A stretch of DNA of 64,000 nucleotides from Apilactobacillus bombintestini (GTDB taxonomy: Bacteria > Bacillota > Bacilli > Lactobacillales > Lactobacillaceae). A model generated the notes under the pieces. The model was given only the letters and a program-made list of their open reading frames with translations. It was not told the DNA's origin and did not search any database. Of this stretch, positions 48,403 through 62,373 are shown piece by piece (position 1 is the first letter of the stretch; each line of letters starts with the position of its first letter). The stretch is taken from contig NZ_CP032626.1 in assembly GCF_003627035.1 (NCBI RefSeq), positions 434,001 to 498,000 of the forward strand, written 5' to 3'. The position numbers and the translations under genes were made by a program.

Positions 48403-50583
48403 TTAATTTTCGGGTGTTACATAAATTTCATTTTTATCATTAACATCTACCGAAATAGTTTTACTTTCTGGATGATCTAGACAATAGTCAGCAACTTTAT
48501 CTTCGATTTGTTCTTGAATTACTCTTCTTAATGGACGAGCACCCATAGCTGGGTTGTAACCTAAATCAACTAATTTATCTTTAGCAGCAGAGGATACGGA
48601 AATCTTGAATCCTTGGCTAGATAACATGTGATTTACATCGGTTAGCATTAAGTTAAGAATACTCTTCAAGTCACTCTTGGATAGTGGGTTGAATTCTACT
48701 ATGTCATCGAAACGGTTTAGAAATTCTGGCTTGAAGTAATCAGCTAGCTTACCCATTACAGAATGAGTTTGATTATTAGCTTCAGCACCAAATCCTACAC
48801 TAGCAGGTGCGTCACCAGTTCCAGCGTTACTAGTCATGATAATGACAGTATCTTTGAAGGAAACGGTACGACCTTTAGCATCGGTTAGACGTCCGTCATC
48901 TAGAATTTGTAGGAAAGCTTGTAAAACATCTGGATGAGCTTTTTCTACTTCATCAAATAGCAATAAACTATATGGATTACGACGAACCTTTTCAGTTAAT
49001 TGACCAGCCTCATCATAGCCAACATAGCCAGGAGGTGAACCAATTAATTTAGATATAGAATGAGGTTCACGGTATTCAGACATGTCGAATCTAATCATGG
49101 CATCTTTAGAACCAAATAATTGTTTAGCCAATTGTTTGGCTAATTCAGTTTTACCAATACCGGTATTACCCACGAATAAGAATGATCCGATAGGGCGACC
49201 AGTACCATTGAAACCAATACGGTTACGCTTAATAGCTTTTGCAACCTTTTCAATGGCTTCATGTTGACCAATAACATGTTTGGATAGGTCTTTATCTAAA
49301 TCTCTTAGATTATTTTGTTCTTTTTGTTGTAGTTTACCTACTGGAATCTTAGTCATATTTTCAATGATATTTTGAATATCAGTAACGGTTACAGTAGGGT
49401 AATCACTCTTACTAGTATCTAGTTCAGATAATTTCTTATCTAAGTTTTCTATCTTATCACGATAGAAAGCAGCTTTTTCGTAATCTTCAACTTTTAAAGC
49501 ATCTTGTTTTTCTTGTTTACACTTTTGAATATCTTCCTTAATATCATCTGGTGATTTAATGTCAGATTTAATATTAAGTTTAGAACCAGCTTCATCGATT
49601 AAGTCGATGGCTTTATCTGGTAAGAAGCGGTCTTGAATGTAACGATTAGAAAGGTAAACGGCTTGTTTAATAGCTTCCTTACTGTATTTAACATGATGGA
49701 ATTGTTCATAACGATTCTTAATACCATTTAAAATATTGATGGTTTCATCAGGGGATGGTTCATCCACTCGAACAGTTTGGAAACGACGAGCTAATGCAGA
49801 ATCCTTTTCAATGTTACGGTATTCATTTAAAGTAGTAGCACCGATTAATTGGAAATTACCTCTGGCTAGGGCAGGCTTTAATACATTACCAGCATCCATA
49901 CCACCATCGGCATTACCAGCGCCCATGATTTCATGAATTTCATCAATAAATAAAATGATGTTAGAGTCCTTTTGGACCTCATCAATTAATTGTTGCATTC
50001 GTTTTTCAAATTGACCGCGCATAGAAGTTCCTTGAACAATGGAAACTACGTCTAATCTAATTACGCGCTTATTTTTTAGTTTATCAGGTACTTGTTGGTT
50101 AGCGATTTTTAGTGCCAAGCCTTCAATTACGGCTGTTTTACCGACACCTGCTTCACCAATTAATACGGGGTTATTTTTAGTGCGGCGGTTTAAAATTTCT
50201 ATTACACGATTGATTTCTTGATCTCTACCAATTACGGGATCAATATCGCCTTTTTTAGCTAACGCAGTTAAATCATAACCGTATTTCGCAAGGAGCGAAT
50301 TATTGTTGCCACCACTACGATTGCCATTAGTTTCATAATTATGGTTAGCAGCATTGGTGTTGTTTTGATGGATAGTGTTAAATAAGTCATCTAGATTGTT
50401 AAATCCAAATGGGTTTTGCACCATATCTATTTGATCATCATGATCATCAGATGGATATGGTTCGGATCCAGAAGTTAACTTGCGATAACAATCCTGGCAA
50501 ACATCAATGTGTCTTTTTTGACCATCTATATTAACTAATAGATGAATGGTAGCTTCATTTTTATGGCAGTTTTCGCATTTCAT
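48403..50583 (-). CDS. clpE: ATP-dependent Clp protease ATP-binding subunit ClpE
   Basis: ClpE is an AAA+ unfoldase of the heat-shock response that works with ClpP. The 726-residue protein has the ClpE-specific N-terminal zinc finger (CENC at 3-6, CQDC at 29-32), an Asn-rich linker (about 60-95), first AAA domain with Walker A GEAGVGKT (143-150), a middle coiled coil with a UVR-like segment (about 355-400), second AAA domain with GNTGIGKT, and the C-terminal D2-small domain ([16 protein letters not shown]). AGGAGCAATC precedes the ATG. A CtsR operator overlaps its promoter region. Confidence 0.95.
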   Translation of the reverse strand: MKCENCHKNEATIHLLVNIDGQKRHIDVCQDCYRKLTSGSEPYPSDDHDDQIDMVQNPFGFNNLDDLFNTIHQNNTNAANHNYETNGNRSGGNNNSLLAKYGYDLTALAKKGDIDPVIGRDQEINRVIEILNRRTKNNPVLIGEAGVGKTAVIEGLALKIANQQVPDKLKNKRVIRLDVVSIVQGTSMRGQFEKRMQQLIDEVQKDSNIILFIDEIHEIMGAGNADGGMDAGNVLKPALARGNFQLIGATTLNEYRNIEKDSALARRFQTVRVDEPSPDETINILNGIKNRYEQFHHVKYSKEAIKQAVYLSNRYIQDRFLPDKAIDLIDEAGSKLNIKSDIKSPDDIKEDIQKCKQEKQDALKVEDYEKAAFYRDKIENLDKKLSELDTSKSDYPTVTVTDIQNIIENMTKIPVGKLQQKEQNNLRDLDKDLSKHVIGQHEAIEKVAKAIKRNRIGFNGTGRPIGSFLFVGNTGIGKTELAKQLAKQLFGSKDAMIRFDMSEYREPHSISKLIGSPPGYVGYDEAGQLTEKVRRNPYSLLLFDEVEKAHPDVLQAFLQILDDGRLTDAKGRTVSFKDTVIIMTSNAGTGDAPASVGFGAEANNQTHSVMGKLADYFKPEFLNRFDDIVEFNPLSKSDLKSILNLMLTDVNHMLSSQGFKISVSSAAKDKLVDLGYNPAMGARPLRRVIQEQIEDKVADYCLDHPESKTISVDVNDKNEIYVTPEN

Positions 50584-50634
50584 ATGATTGCTCCTTTCTG
50601 TGACATAAATTAATGATCAATGATTGGGAATCTT

Positions 50635-50651
50635 TTTGACCTTAATTGACC
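50635..50651 (-). promoter_or_regulatory. CtsR operator of clpE
   Basis: On the minus strand GGTCAAT and GGTCAAA stand in tandem with a 3-base gap (50651-50635). This matches the CtsR heptad repeat with one change. It sits just downstream of the -10 box, where CtsR blocks transcription until heat stress. Confidence 0.85.
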
Positions 50652-50664
50652 ATTTGTAACGGAC

Positions 50665-50692
50665 ATTATAACGCTATGATTCTAATCTTCAA
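50665..50692 (-). promoter_or_regulatory. Promoter of clpE
   Basis: Minus strand TTGAAG (50692-50687) and TATAAT (50670-50665), 16-base spacer. The CtsR operator begins 14 bases after the -10. Confidence 0.75.
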
Positions 50693-50795
50693 GAAATTAG
50701 TTTAATTTATATTATTTTTGTATTTTTTTGAGAAAGTGTGTGTATAAAATGGCGTTAATCGTTTATAATATATAGATGAAAGAGGGAATATTACT

Positions 50796-50996
50796 ATCGC
50801 AGATAAGAACTATACCGAATTATTAAATGATTTAAAAGATAATAAGATTAGTGAACTGGTAATTAAACCAGACGAATTTACCGACTTTCAAGTTGCTTTT
50901 ATGAATTTCGACACTAGAAAGCGTGTAGTAGGTAAGGCTAGTCAAAACGGAATAATTACCTATACTTACCAGTCCGATAGTGGCTCTAATAGTTAA
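50796..50996 (+). CDS. Conserved-looking small protein upstream of ptsH, non-canonical start (ATC or ATT)
   Basis: An open frame of about 66 codons ends at TAA 50994 and reads ADKNYTELLNDLKDNKISEL, then IKPDEFTDFQVAFMNFDTRKRVVGKA. It has normal coding character and resembles small proteins I associate with the clpE-ptsH interval of lactobacilli. No ATG, GTG or TTG exists near the start; AGAGGG (50781-50786) lies 9 bases before ATC 50796 and 3 before ATT 50790. Either a rare start codon (as in infC) is used or the start is mutated. A TATAAT at 50764-50769 may be its -10. Function unknown. Confidence 0.5.
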   Translation: MADKNYTELLNDLKDNKISELVIKPDEFTDFQVAFMNFDTRKRVVGKASQNGIITYTYQSDSGSNS

Positions 50997-51062
50997 AAAT
51001 GTTGTATTTTATTATATTAATTGATATTCTAAAATTAGCATATTGAAAAGGAGATTTTCGAA

Positions 51063-51329
51063 ATGGAAAAACGTCAATTTAAAGTTGTTTCTGAAACCGG
51101 AATTCATGCACGTCCAGCAACATTGTTGGTACAAACTGCTACTAAATTTAAATCAGAATTAAAATTATCATACGAAGGAAACTCAGTAGATTTGAAATCT
51201 ATCATGGGTGTTATGTCACTAGGTGTAGGTCAAAATGCTGAAGTTACTGTAATTGCTGATGGTGACGATGAAAAAGAAGCTATCGAAGCAATTGCTAAGG
51301 CATTTAAGTCCGAAAACTTAACTGATTAA
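51063..51329 (+). CDS. ptsH: Phosphocarrier protein HPr
   Basis: HPr carries phosphate from enzyme I to PTS permeases and, when phosphorylated at Ser46 by HPr kinase, is the partner of CcpA. The 88-residue protein has His15 in GIHARPAT and Ser46 in LKSIMGVMS. AAGGAG precedes ATG 51063. ptsI, which normally follows within bases, is absent: the next 257 bases are non-coding and then a glycosyltransferase operon starts. The role may therefore be regulatory. Confidence 0.96.
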   Translation: MEKRQFKVVSETGIHARPATLLVQTATKFKSELKLSYEGNSVDLKSIMGVMSLGVGQNAEVTVIADGDDEKEAIEAIAKAFKSENLTD

Positions 51330-51521
51330 TATTAACCATTCGGTAGGATTTAAACCATTTTAATATTTAATGAGTCAGAGATATTTTATATATAGGTAAG
51401 AATAGCGGCATAAGGTTATAGCTGTTATTAATTGACCGTATAAAATACGCTGGCTTTTTTTTATAGTTATAATGTCTTATGGCAGTACAGTGTTTAAGCC
51501 ATTTTATGTTTATAAGTCAAT

Positions 51522-51550
51522 TTGCAAAGCAACTTGTAAAACAATATAAT
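51522..51550 (+). promoter_or_regulatory. Promoter of the glycolipid/LTA operon
   Basis: TTGCAA (51522-51527) and TATAAT (51545-51550) are 17 bases apart, 36 bases before the first gene. In the rest of the 257-base gap after ptsH I see a T run near 51454 after a small CGTAT/ATACG stem, perhaps a weak terminator. Confidence 0.65.
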
Positions 51551-51586
51551 TACAAATAACTAATATAAAAGTAGGGAGGTGCTGGT

Positions 51587-52774
51587 TTGAATATAGGAAT
51601 TTTTACCGATACTTATTTTCCGCAAGTAAGTGGAGTAGCGACTTCCATTAAAACATTGAAGAATCAATTGGAAAAAAATGGGCATCAAGTTTATATATTT
51701 ACTACTACGGATCCACAAGTAAACAGAGAAACTAACGAGAAGAATATTTTTAGATTCTCTAGTATTCCTTTTATTTCATTTACTGATCGTAGAATTGCGG
51801 TTCGTGGGATGTTTCAAGCATATCAAATTGCTAAGAAACTTAATTTAGATATTATTCATACCCAAACAGAGTTCTCAATGGGAATTATAGGTAAAGTGGT
51901 AGCTAAATTTTTAAGAATACCTTGTGTGCATACATATCACACCATGTATGAAGATTATTTACATTATGTGGCTAAAGGTAAATTATTAAAACCAGTGCAT
52001 GTAAAAGAGGCGACCCTTGCATTCTGTCATAATATGTCCGGTGTAGTGGCGCCAAGTAAGAAAGTATTAGATACGTTGGTCAGATATGGGGTTAAAAGCC
52101 CTATTAGAATTATTCCAACGGGAATAAACATTGATAAATTTAATACAGTATCATCATTTGATTTGAGAAAGAAATTGGGGTTATCACCCGATACACCTAT
52201 TTTGCTTTCGGTAAGTCGTTTAGCATATGAAAAGAACATTTCAGAACTAATCGATGCCATGCCAACTATTTTGGCACAAAAGCCGGATGCTCATTTAGTA
52301 ATAGTAGGGGATGGACCTGCTAGAGATGATTTGAAACATCAAGTAGATCAAATGAAATTAAATGAACAGGTAAGATTCATGGGTGAAGTAGATAATGATG
52401 ATGTTTATAAATATTATCATGACGCTAATGTTTTTGTTTCTACCTCTAATTCTGAATCACAAGGTTTAACGTATATTGAAGCTATGGCTGCTGGAATTAA
52501 AGTAGTAGTGGCATCCAGTCCTTATACAGAAGACTTACTAAGCAGCAAAGACTTAGGGATGACCTTCGTTGATGAACAAGGTTACGTAAAAAATGTATTG
52601 GATTATTTGAATATGCCTAAACATAGCCGAACCCCTGAAGAAATATCTTTACGTAACAGTAAGTTACACGAAATATCTTCAGAAAATTTTGCTATTAGAA
52701 TTGTCGATTTCTATAAAAATTGCCAAATGGAATATAATGAAGAAATAGATAAAAATAGTGGGGTAAGTAATTAG
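51587..52774 (+). CDS. Family 4 glycosyltransferase, likely diacylglycerol glucosyltransferase
   Basis: The 395-residue protein has the GT4 start NIGIFTDTYFPQVSGVATSI and the C-terminal nucleotide-sugar site STSNSESQGLTYIEAMAAG. This subgroup makes monoglucosyl-diacylglycerol, the first step of the LTA lipid anchor, in lactobacilli and enterococci. The start is TTG 51587 with GGGAGG 8 bases upstream. It heads a four-gene operon, with the next gene 8 bases on. The acceptor is inferred from context. Confidence 0.85.
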   Translation: MNIGIFTDTYFPQVSGVATSIKTLKNQLEKNGHQVYIFTTTDPQVNRETNEKNIFRFSSIPFISFTDRRIAVRGMFQAYQIAKKLNLDIIHTQTEFSMGIIGKVVAKFLRIPCVHTYHTMYEDYLHYVAKGKLLKPVHVKEATLAFCHNMSGVVAPSKKVLDTLVRYGVKSPIRIIPTGINIDKFNTVSSFDLRKKLGLSPDTPILLSVSRLAYEKNISELIDAMPTILAQKPDAHLVIVGDGPARDDLKHQVDQMKLNEQVRFMGEVDNDDVYKYYHDANVFVSTSNSESQGLTYIEAMAAGIKVVVASSPYTEDLLSSKDLGMTFVDEQGYVKNVLDYLNMPKHSRTPEEISLRNSKLHEISSENFAIRIVDFYKNCQMEYNEEIDKNSGVSN

Positions 52775-52782
52775 GAGGAAAT

Positions 52783-53805
52783 ATGATAAAAATCGATATG
52801 TATTCGACCGCTGATCATGTAAAAGGTCAAGGAGTGGGCAGTGCTTATTTAGAACTAATTAAGATGTTAAAGAAGCATTTTCCAGATGAATTTGATATTA
52901 CGATAAATAATCATCGACCATCAGATATTACCCATTATCATACAATTAATTTACGTTATTATTTCTCTACTTTTAGTAAGAAACGTGGAAAAAGAATTGG
53001 GTACGTACACTTCTTGCCAGAAACATTGGAAGGCAGTTTGAATTTGCCTAAACCGATTAAATGGATATTTTATAAATATGTGATTGCTTTTTATAAGCGA
53101 ATGCAAGAAATTGTGGTAGTTAATCCTACATTTATTCCTAAGCTAGAAGCCTATGGAATTAATCGTGAAAAGATTACTTACATTCCTAATTTCGTAAGCA
53201 AAAAAGAATTTTATCCATTAACTGCAGAACAAAAGTCAGCTATTAGAGAAAAGATGGGCATTTCTAAAGATAAATTCGTAGTAGTAGGTACTGGTCAAGT
53301 ACAAACTAGAAAAGGAATTTTAGATTTTGCTCGTTTAGCTGAGAAAAATCCTGATGTGACATTTATATGGGCCGGTGGATTTTCATTTGGAAAGATTACC
53401 GATGGATATAAAAAGTTAAAGCGCTTAGTGGATAATCCACCTAAGAACTTGTATTTCCCTGGAATCGTGGATCGTGATAAATTATTCGAATACTACAATG
53501 TAGCTGACTTATTCTTATTACCATCCTTTAACGAATTATTTCCAATGTCAGTCTTAGAAGCATTTTCTTGTGGAACGCCAGTAATGTTGAGAAGCTTAGA
53601 TTTATATAAAGAAATCATAAGTGGATACTACGAACCTTTCTCTACATTTGATGAAATGAATAGTAGTTTAAAAACATTAATGAATAATCCTGAAAAGCTA
53701 GCTGAGATGTCACAAAAATCTTTAGCAGCATCAGATTATTATTCTGAGGATCATTTGGCTTCTATATGGAACAAGTTTTATAAGAGTCAGATAAAAGAGG
53801 GTTAG
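52783..53805 (+). CDS. Family 4 glycosyltransferase, likely second sugar of the glycolipid anchor
   Basis: The 340-residue protein has a GT4 C-terminal domain: VVVGTGQVQTRKGILDFARLAE, FPGIVDRDKLFEYYNVADLFLLPSFNELFPMSVLEAFSCG with the E-x7-E motif. It would add the second hexose to monohexosyl-diacylglycerol, giving the anchor used by LtaS. GGAGG precedes ATG 52783. It sits between the first transferase and the flippase-like gene. Sugar identity is not readable. Confidence 0.83.
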   Translation: MIKIDMYSTADHVKGQGVGSAYLELIKMLKKHFPDEFDITINNHRPSDITHYHTINLRYYFSTFSKKRGKRIGYVHFLPETLEGSLNLPKPIKWIFYKYVIAFYKRMQEIVVVNPTFIPKLEAYGINREKITYIPNFVSKKEFYPLTAEQKSAIREKMGISKDKFVVVGTGQVQTRKGILDFARLAEKNPDVTFIWAGGFSFGKITDGYKKLKRLVDNPPKNLYFPGIVDRDKLFEYYNVADLFLLPSFNELFPMSVLEAFSCGTPVMLRSLDLYKEIISGYYEPFSTFDEMNSSLKTLMNNPEKLAEMSQKSLAASDYYSEDHLASIWNKFYKSQIKEG

Positions 53806-53807
53806 TA

Positions 53808-54821
53808 ATGACAAAGAGAAATGCGATTACGTTTGTACTAATGTTTTTGATAGGTATTTTGATATTCGCATACTTTATACGAGATATTAATGTGAACGTA
53901 TTGATAGCTGATTTTTTTACTATTAACTGGTGGTGGATAGCAGCCGCACTAGTGTGTATGCTGTTATACTTGGGATTAGAATCCGTGGTAGTCAAAACAA
54001 TTGTTGATACCCAAATTGATCACTTTACATTTAAAGATGCACTTAGAGTGCCATTAGTAGAACAATTATTTAATGGTATTACGCCATTCTCCTCTGGGGG
54101 ACAACCAGGACAGCTTTACGTTATGGTCCAAACTGGAGTGGATGCTGGAAAAGCTAGCTCGGCACTGTTAATGAAATTTGTGGTTTTTCAAGGGATGATA
54201 GTGATTAACTTTATCCTTAGTATGATTATCGGATTTCAATATGTACAAGAAAAACTACACTACTTAGCATGGCTAGTTTTATTCGGATTCTTTATTCATT
54301 TAATAGTAATAGTTGCATTGCTATTGATTATGTATTGGTATGGTTTTACCAAGAATATGGTAGACGGATTAATAAAACCTGTTAGATGGTTTATTAGTGA
54401 AAAAAGATTTGTACTTTTTAAGAATATGATTGATAATAAAATAGATACTTTTCATGCAGAAAGTATTAGAATAGCTAAGCAATGGAAATTAATGATTAAG
54501 ATCATTTTAATAACATTCTTTCAATTAGCTTTTTATTATTTAATTCCATATTTCATCATGTTGGCATTAGGCTTCGATGGTGTGAATATAATCATGGTAG
54601 TCAGCTTGCATGTTTTAATATTTATGATAATTTCTCTTTTCCCTATTCCTGGGGGAGCAGGTGGTGCAGAATATAGTTTTCAAACCCTGTTCAAGAGCTT
54701 TATCACCAATAATACTAAGTTAATTTTGGCGTTAATTATTTGGCGCTTGTTAACGTACTATTTAGGGATGATATTAGGAGCAGTAGCATTATTTATACAT
54801 CCTAATAAAGTTAATAAATAG
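53808..54821 (+). CDS. Lysylphosphatidylglycerol synthase TM-region/UPF0104-like membrane protein
   Basis: A 337-residue protein with about eight helices and the MprF-flippase/YbhN pattern: FLIGILIFAYFIRDIN first helix, NGITPFSSGGQPGQLYVM, and FPIPGGAGGAEYSF near the end. It lacks a catalytic transfer domain. The place between glycolipid transferases and LtaS suggests that it moves glycolipid across the membrane; this is inference. ATG 53808 lies 2 bases after the previous stop. Confidence 0.85.
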   Translation: MTKRNAITFVLMFLIGILIFAYFIRDINVNVLIADFFTINWWWIAAALVCMLLYLGLESVVVKTIVDTQIDHFTFKDALRVPLVEQLFNGITPFSSGGQPGQLYVMVQTGVDAGKASSALLMKFVVFQGMIVINFILSMIIGFQYVQEKLHYLAWLVLFGFFIHLIVIVALLLIMYWYGFTKNMVDGLIKPVRWFISEKRFVLFKNMIDNKIDTFHAESIRIAKQWKLMIKIILITFFQLAFYYLIPYFIMLALGFDGVNIIMVVSLHVLIFMIISLFPIPGGAGGAEYSFQTLFKSFITNNTKLILALIIWRLLTYYLGMILGAVALFIHPNKVNK

Positions 54822-54859
54822 TAATAAAATAATTTTATTTATATTCGGAGGCATAGATT

Positions 54860-56920
54860 ATGTCTAGTCATATTAAAAATACTAGAAAGTTTTTTAATAC
54901 GAAATTTGGCTTTTTCGTATTAATTGTTGCGTTATTTTGGTTAAAGACCTACATTTCATACCACATGGATTTCACATTGGGTGCGAAGGGATTTGTTCAA
55001 CAATTCTTATTAGCTGTTAACCCATTACCAGCTGGATTATTACTATTTGGAATAGCACTATATTTCAGAGGTAAGTTAGCATATTGGTTAATGATGATTG
55101 TTGATTTAATAGAATCTATTTGGATTTTTGCCAATGTATTATACTACCGTGAATTCTCTGACTTTTTGTCATTTGGTATTATCAAGGGTTCAGGTAGTGT
55201 GCAAAACAATTTGGGTAAGAGTTTAGCTGAAATACTTCACCCATTAGATTTCTTTGTTTTCATTGATATCATTGTTTTAGTTGCATTGCTACTATTCAAG
55301 GTTATTAAAGTCGATCATGCACCATTCAAGAAAAAGAACGCATTCGCAATTACTGTATTGTCAATTGTTCTAATGGTTGCAGAATTCGGAGTATCTAATG
55401 CCGACCGTTCTGGATTATTAACTAGAACATTTGATAATAACTATATTGTTAAATACTTAGGACTAAATGAATATGCTGCCTACAATGCATATCAAACACA
55501 TAAGGAAAGTGAAACTAGATCAGAAGCAAAGCCATCTGATTTAGATAGTATTAAGTCCTACTTAAAGAAGAATAGAACTGCACCAAATATTCAATACTAT
55601 GGAAAAGCAAAGGGTAAGAATGTCTTTATCATTCACCTAGAGAGTTTCCAACAATTCTTAATTGATTATAAAGTGGATGGTAAACCTGTTACACCAACAC
55701 TAAACAAGTTCTACCATAATCAAAATACATTATCATTTGATAATTTCTATCACCAAGTAGCACAAGGTAAAACTTCTGATGCTGAAATGATGCTAGAAAA
55801 TTCATTGTTTGGTTTACCAGAAGGATCAGCAATGGTTACTTATGGTACACAAAATACTTACCAAGCTGCTCCAGCTATGTTAGCTCAAAAGGGATACACA
55901 ACTGCTTCATTCCATGGTGACGTACCTAGTTTCTGGAACCGTGATAATGCATACAAGTCATGGGGATACCAATACTTCTTTGATTCCAATTACTACAAGG
56001 AAAAACCATCTTATACAGTTGGATATGGATTAAAGGATAAGATATTCTTTAAAGACGCAGCACAATATTTACAAAAATTACCACAACCATTCTATGCAAA
56101 ACTAATTACATTAACTAACCACTATCCATATGAATTAGATAAGCAAAATGTATCATTCCCAGCTACTAAGACAGGGGATAATACAGTAGATCCATATGTA
56201 CAAACAGCACATTACTTAGACCAAGCATTCTCTCAATTCTTGAAGTACTTGAATAAGACTGGCTTAAGTAAGAACAGTATGATTGTGTTATATGGTGATC
56301 ACTATGGTATTGCTAATACTCATAGACCAGCAATTGCACAATTATTACACAAGAAGTCCGTGGATAGTTATGATTTAGCACAATTCCAAAAAGTACCATT
56401 TATGATCCATATGAATGGACTAAAGGGTGGAATTAATCATACTTATGGTGGAGAAATTGATGTTTTACCAACATTACTACACCTATTAGGAATTAAAGAT
56501 AATAATACAATTCAATTTGGTAATGATTTATTATCACCAAACCGTAACCAAACAGTTGCCTTTAGAAACGGGGACTTTGTATCTCCTAAATATACAGTAA
56601 TAGGAAGTACTGTATATGATACTAAGACCGGTAAAGTAATTAATCCTACTAAGTCACAACAACAAGAGATTAAAAACATGCAAAACCATGTAACTACTGA
56701 ACTATCTCTATCAGATAAAGTAGTATTAGGTGACTTATTAAGATACTATAATCTAAAAGGCTTTAAGAAGGTTAATAAGAAAGAATATAGCTATAAATAT
56801 TCAGATGGTATGAAGCTTCTAGAAGAAATGGATAAGAAGCATCATACTAGCTTGTTGAGTCAACTTCATAAGAAGGATACAGTTGATATGTACAAGACAG
56901 ATGCACCTGAATTGAAATAG
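54860..56920 (+). CDS. ltaS: Lipoteichoic acid synthase family protein
   Basis: LtaS polymerises glycerolphosphate from phosphatidylglycerol on the glycolipid anchor. The 686-residue protein has about five N-terminal helices (to about 180) and an extracellular sulfatase-like domain (about 245-600) with metal and nucleophile residues: E261 in IHLES, T305 in QGKTSDAEMM, and DHY in LYGDHYG. The C-terminal tail is soluble. CGGAGG precedes ATG 54860. It ends the operon, with a strong terminator. It could also be a primase-type paralogue. Confidence 0.92.
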   Translation: MSSHIKNTRKFFNTKFGFFVLIVALFWLKTYISYHMDFTLGAKGFVQQFLLAVNPLPAGLLLFGIALYFRGKLAYWLMMIVDLIESIWIFANVLYYREFSDFLSFGIIKGSGSVQNNLGKSLAEILHPLDFFVFIDIIVLVALLLFKVIKVDHAPFKKKNAFAITVLSIVLMVAEFGVSNADRSGLLTRTFDNNYIVKYLGLNEYAAYNAYQTHKESETRSEAKPSDLDSIKSYLKKNRTAPNIQYYGKAKGKNVFIIHLESFQQFLIDYKVDGKPVTPTLNKFYHNQNTLSFDNFYHQVAQGKTSDAEMMLENSLFGLPEGSAMVTYGTQNTYQAAPAMLAQKGYTTASFHGDVPSFWNRDNAYKSWGYQYFFDSNYYKEKPSYTVGYGLKDKIFFKDAAQYLQKLPQPFYAKLITLTNHYPYELDKQNVSFPATKTGDNTVDPYVQTAHYLDQAFSQFLKYLNKTGLSKNSMIVLYGDHYGIANTHRPAIAQLLHKKSVDSYDLAQFQKVPFMIHMNGLKGGINHTYGGEIDVLPTLLHLLGIKDNNTIQFGNDLLSPNRNQTVAFRNGDFVSPKYTVIGSTVYDTKTGKVINPTKSQQQEIKNMQNHVTTELSLSDKVVLGDLLRYYNLKGFKKVNKKEYSYKYSDGMKLLEEMDKKHHTSLLSQLHKKDTVDMYKTDAPELK

Positions 56921-56923
56921 ATC

Positions 56924-56958
56924 AAAAAAGGATGACAGAAATGTCATCCTTTTTTTTA
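56924..56958 (+). terminator. Terminator of the LTA operon
   Basis: AAAAAAGGATGACA (56924-56937) pairs perfectly with TGTCATCCTTTTTT (56942-56955), GAAA loop, then Ts. Confidence 0.92.
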
Positions 56959-56966
56959 ATTTGTTG

Positions 56967-56995
56967 TTGACGATTTCTATATACTTTGATAATAT
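56967..56995 (+). promoter_or_regulatory. rRNA operon promoter P1
   Basis: TTGACG and TAATAT with 17-base spacing (GATAAT overlaps at 15). The -35 is preceded by GTTG as in P2 and P3. Confidence 0.55.
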
Positions 56996-57070
56996 AAATA
57001 TTGCTGTTGATAAATGAGAAAGTGAAACAGCTTGATCAAAAATATTAAAAAAGATATTTAAAAAAAGTTG

Positions 57071-57099
57071 TTGACTTTTGATAGTTGAGATGGCATAAT
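57071..57099 (+). promoter_or_regulatory. rRNA operon promoter P2
   Basis: TTGACT and CATAAT with 17-base spacing and a TGG extended -10 triplet. Confidence 0.7.
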
Positions 57100-57167
57100 A
57101 ATTATTGTTGTCGTTGCGATAGAGCAAATGATAACAAAACAGTTTAAAAATTAATTATAAAAAGTTG

Positions 57168-57196
57168 TTGACATTAAGTTGTTAACGTGATATAAT
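57168..57196 (+). promoter_or_regulatory. rRNA operon promoter P3
   Basis: Perfect TTGACA and perfect TATAAT, 17-base spacing, with extended -10 TGA. This is probably the strongest of the three. Confidence 0.88.
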
Positions 57197-57230
57197 TAAT
57201 GAGCCGGCTGATAAAGCTGGTAATCAGGTA

Positions 57231-57250
57231 GATCTTTGAAAACTGAACAA
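57231..57250 (+). promoter_or_regulatory. boxA-like antitermination site, 16S leader
   Basis: GATCTTTGAAAACTGAAC resembles the CTCTTTGAAAACT boxA found in the leaders of Gram-positive rRNA operons, where Nus factors prevent premature termination. It lies between P3 and 16S. Confidence 0.6.
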
Positions 57251-57373
57251 GATTGATAATTCGATGATGTGTAAGGAATCTTATAACAAAGTTATAAGAA
57301 TTAAACATTGCGAAGTCAATTCGCTTATAAAATAACAATTTATTCAGAAGAGCTAAGTTAAGCTTTTCATCTT

Positions 57374-58955
<1,582 letters not shown>

Positions 58956-59042
58956 AAATTTCGGAAACTTACATTAGAATGTATTAATCTTATTCAGTTT
59001 TGAGAGGTTTACCTCTCCAAAAACTTATGTTATTTGCTCTTT

Positions 59043-59117
<75 letters not shown>

Positions 59118-59143
59118 TCGACCTGAAAGGGTCTTAGCAATAT

Positions 59144-59216
59144 GGGGAATTAGCTCAGCTGGGAGAGCACCTGCTTTGCAAGCAGGAGGTCAGCGGTTCG
59201 ATCCCGCTATTCTCCA
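59144..59216 (+). tRNA. tRNA-Ala (TGC), spacer copy
   Basis: Acceptor GGGGAAT with ATTCTCC (one G-U), anticodon TGC in TTTGCAA. Second tRNA of the 16S-23S spacer. Confidence 0.96.
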
Positions 59217-59238
59217 TTGACACGAAAGTGTCATACTT

Positions 59239-59255
59239 GGTTCTTTGAAAACTAG
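59239..59255 (+). promoter_or_regulatory. boxA-like site before 23S
   Basis: GGTTCTTTGAAAACTAG repeats the boxA pattern of the 16S leader, between tRNA-Ala and 23S. Confidence 0.55.
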
Positions 59256-59384
59256 ATATTATTTAATTTCTATATTGAATTTGTATTTAATACAATTTCA
59301 ACCGAGAACACCGCGTTATTTTGAGTTTTAAAATATAGTTTATTCGTAATACTCAATTAACCAAACATCACGTAGTGATGAATA

Positions 59385-62303
<2,919 letters not shown>

Positions 62304-62373
62304 AGTAAGGTAAGTATCGGAGAAATAAATAATATCTAGTTTTGAGAGAACGAAGTTCTTTCAAATAAAATAG

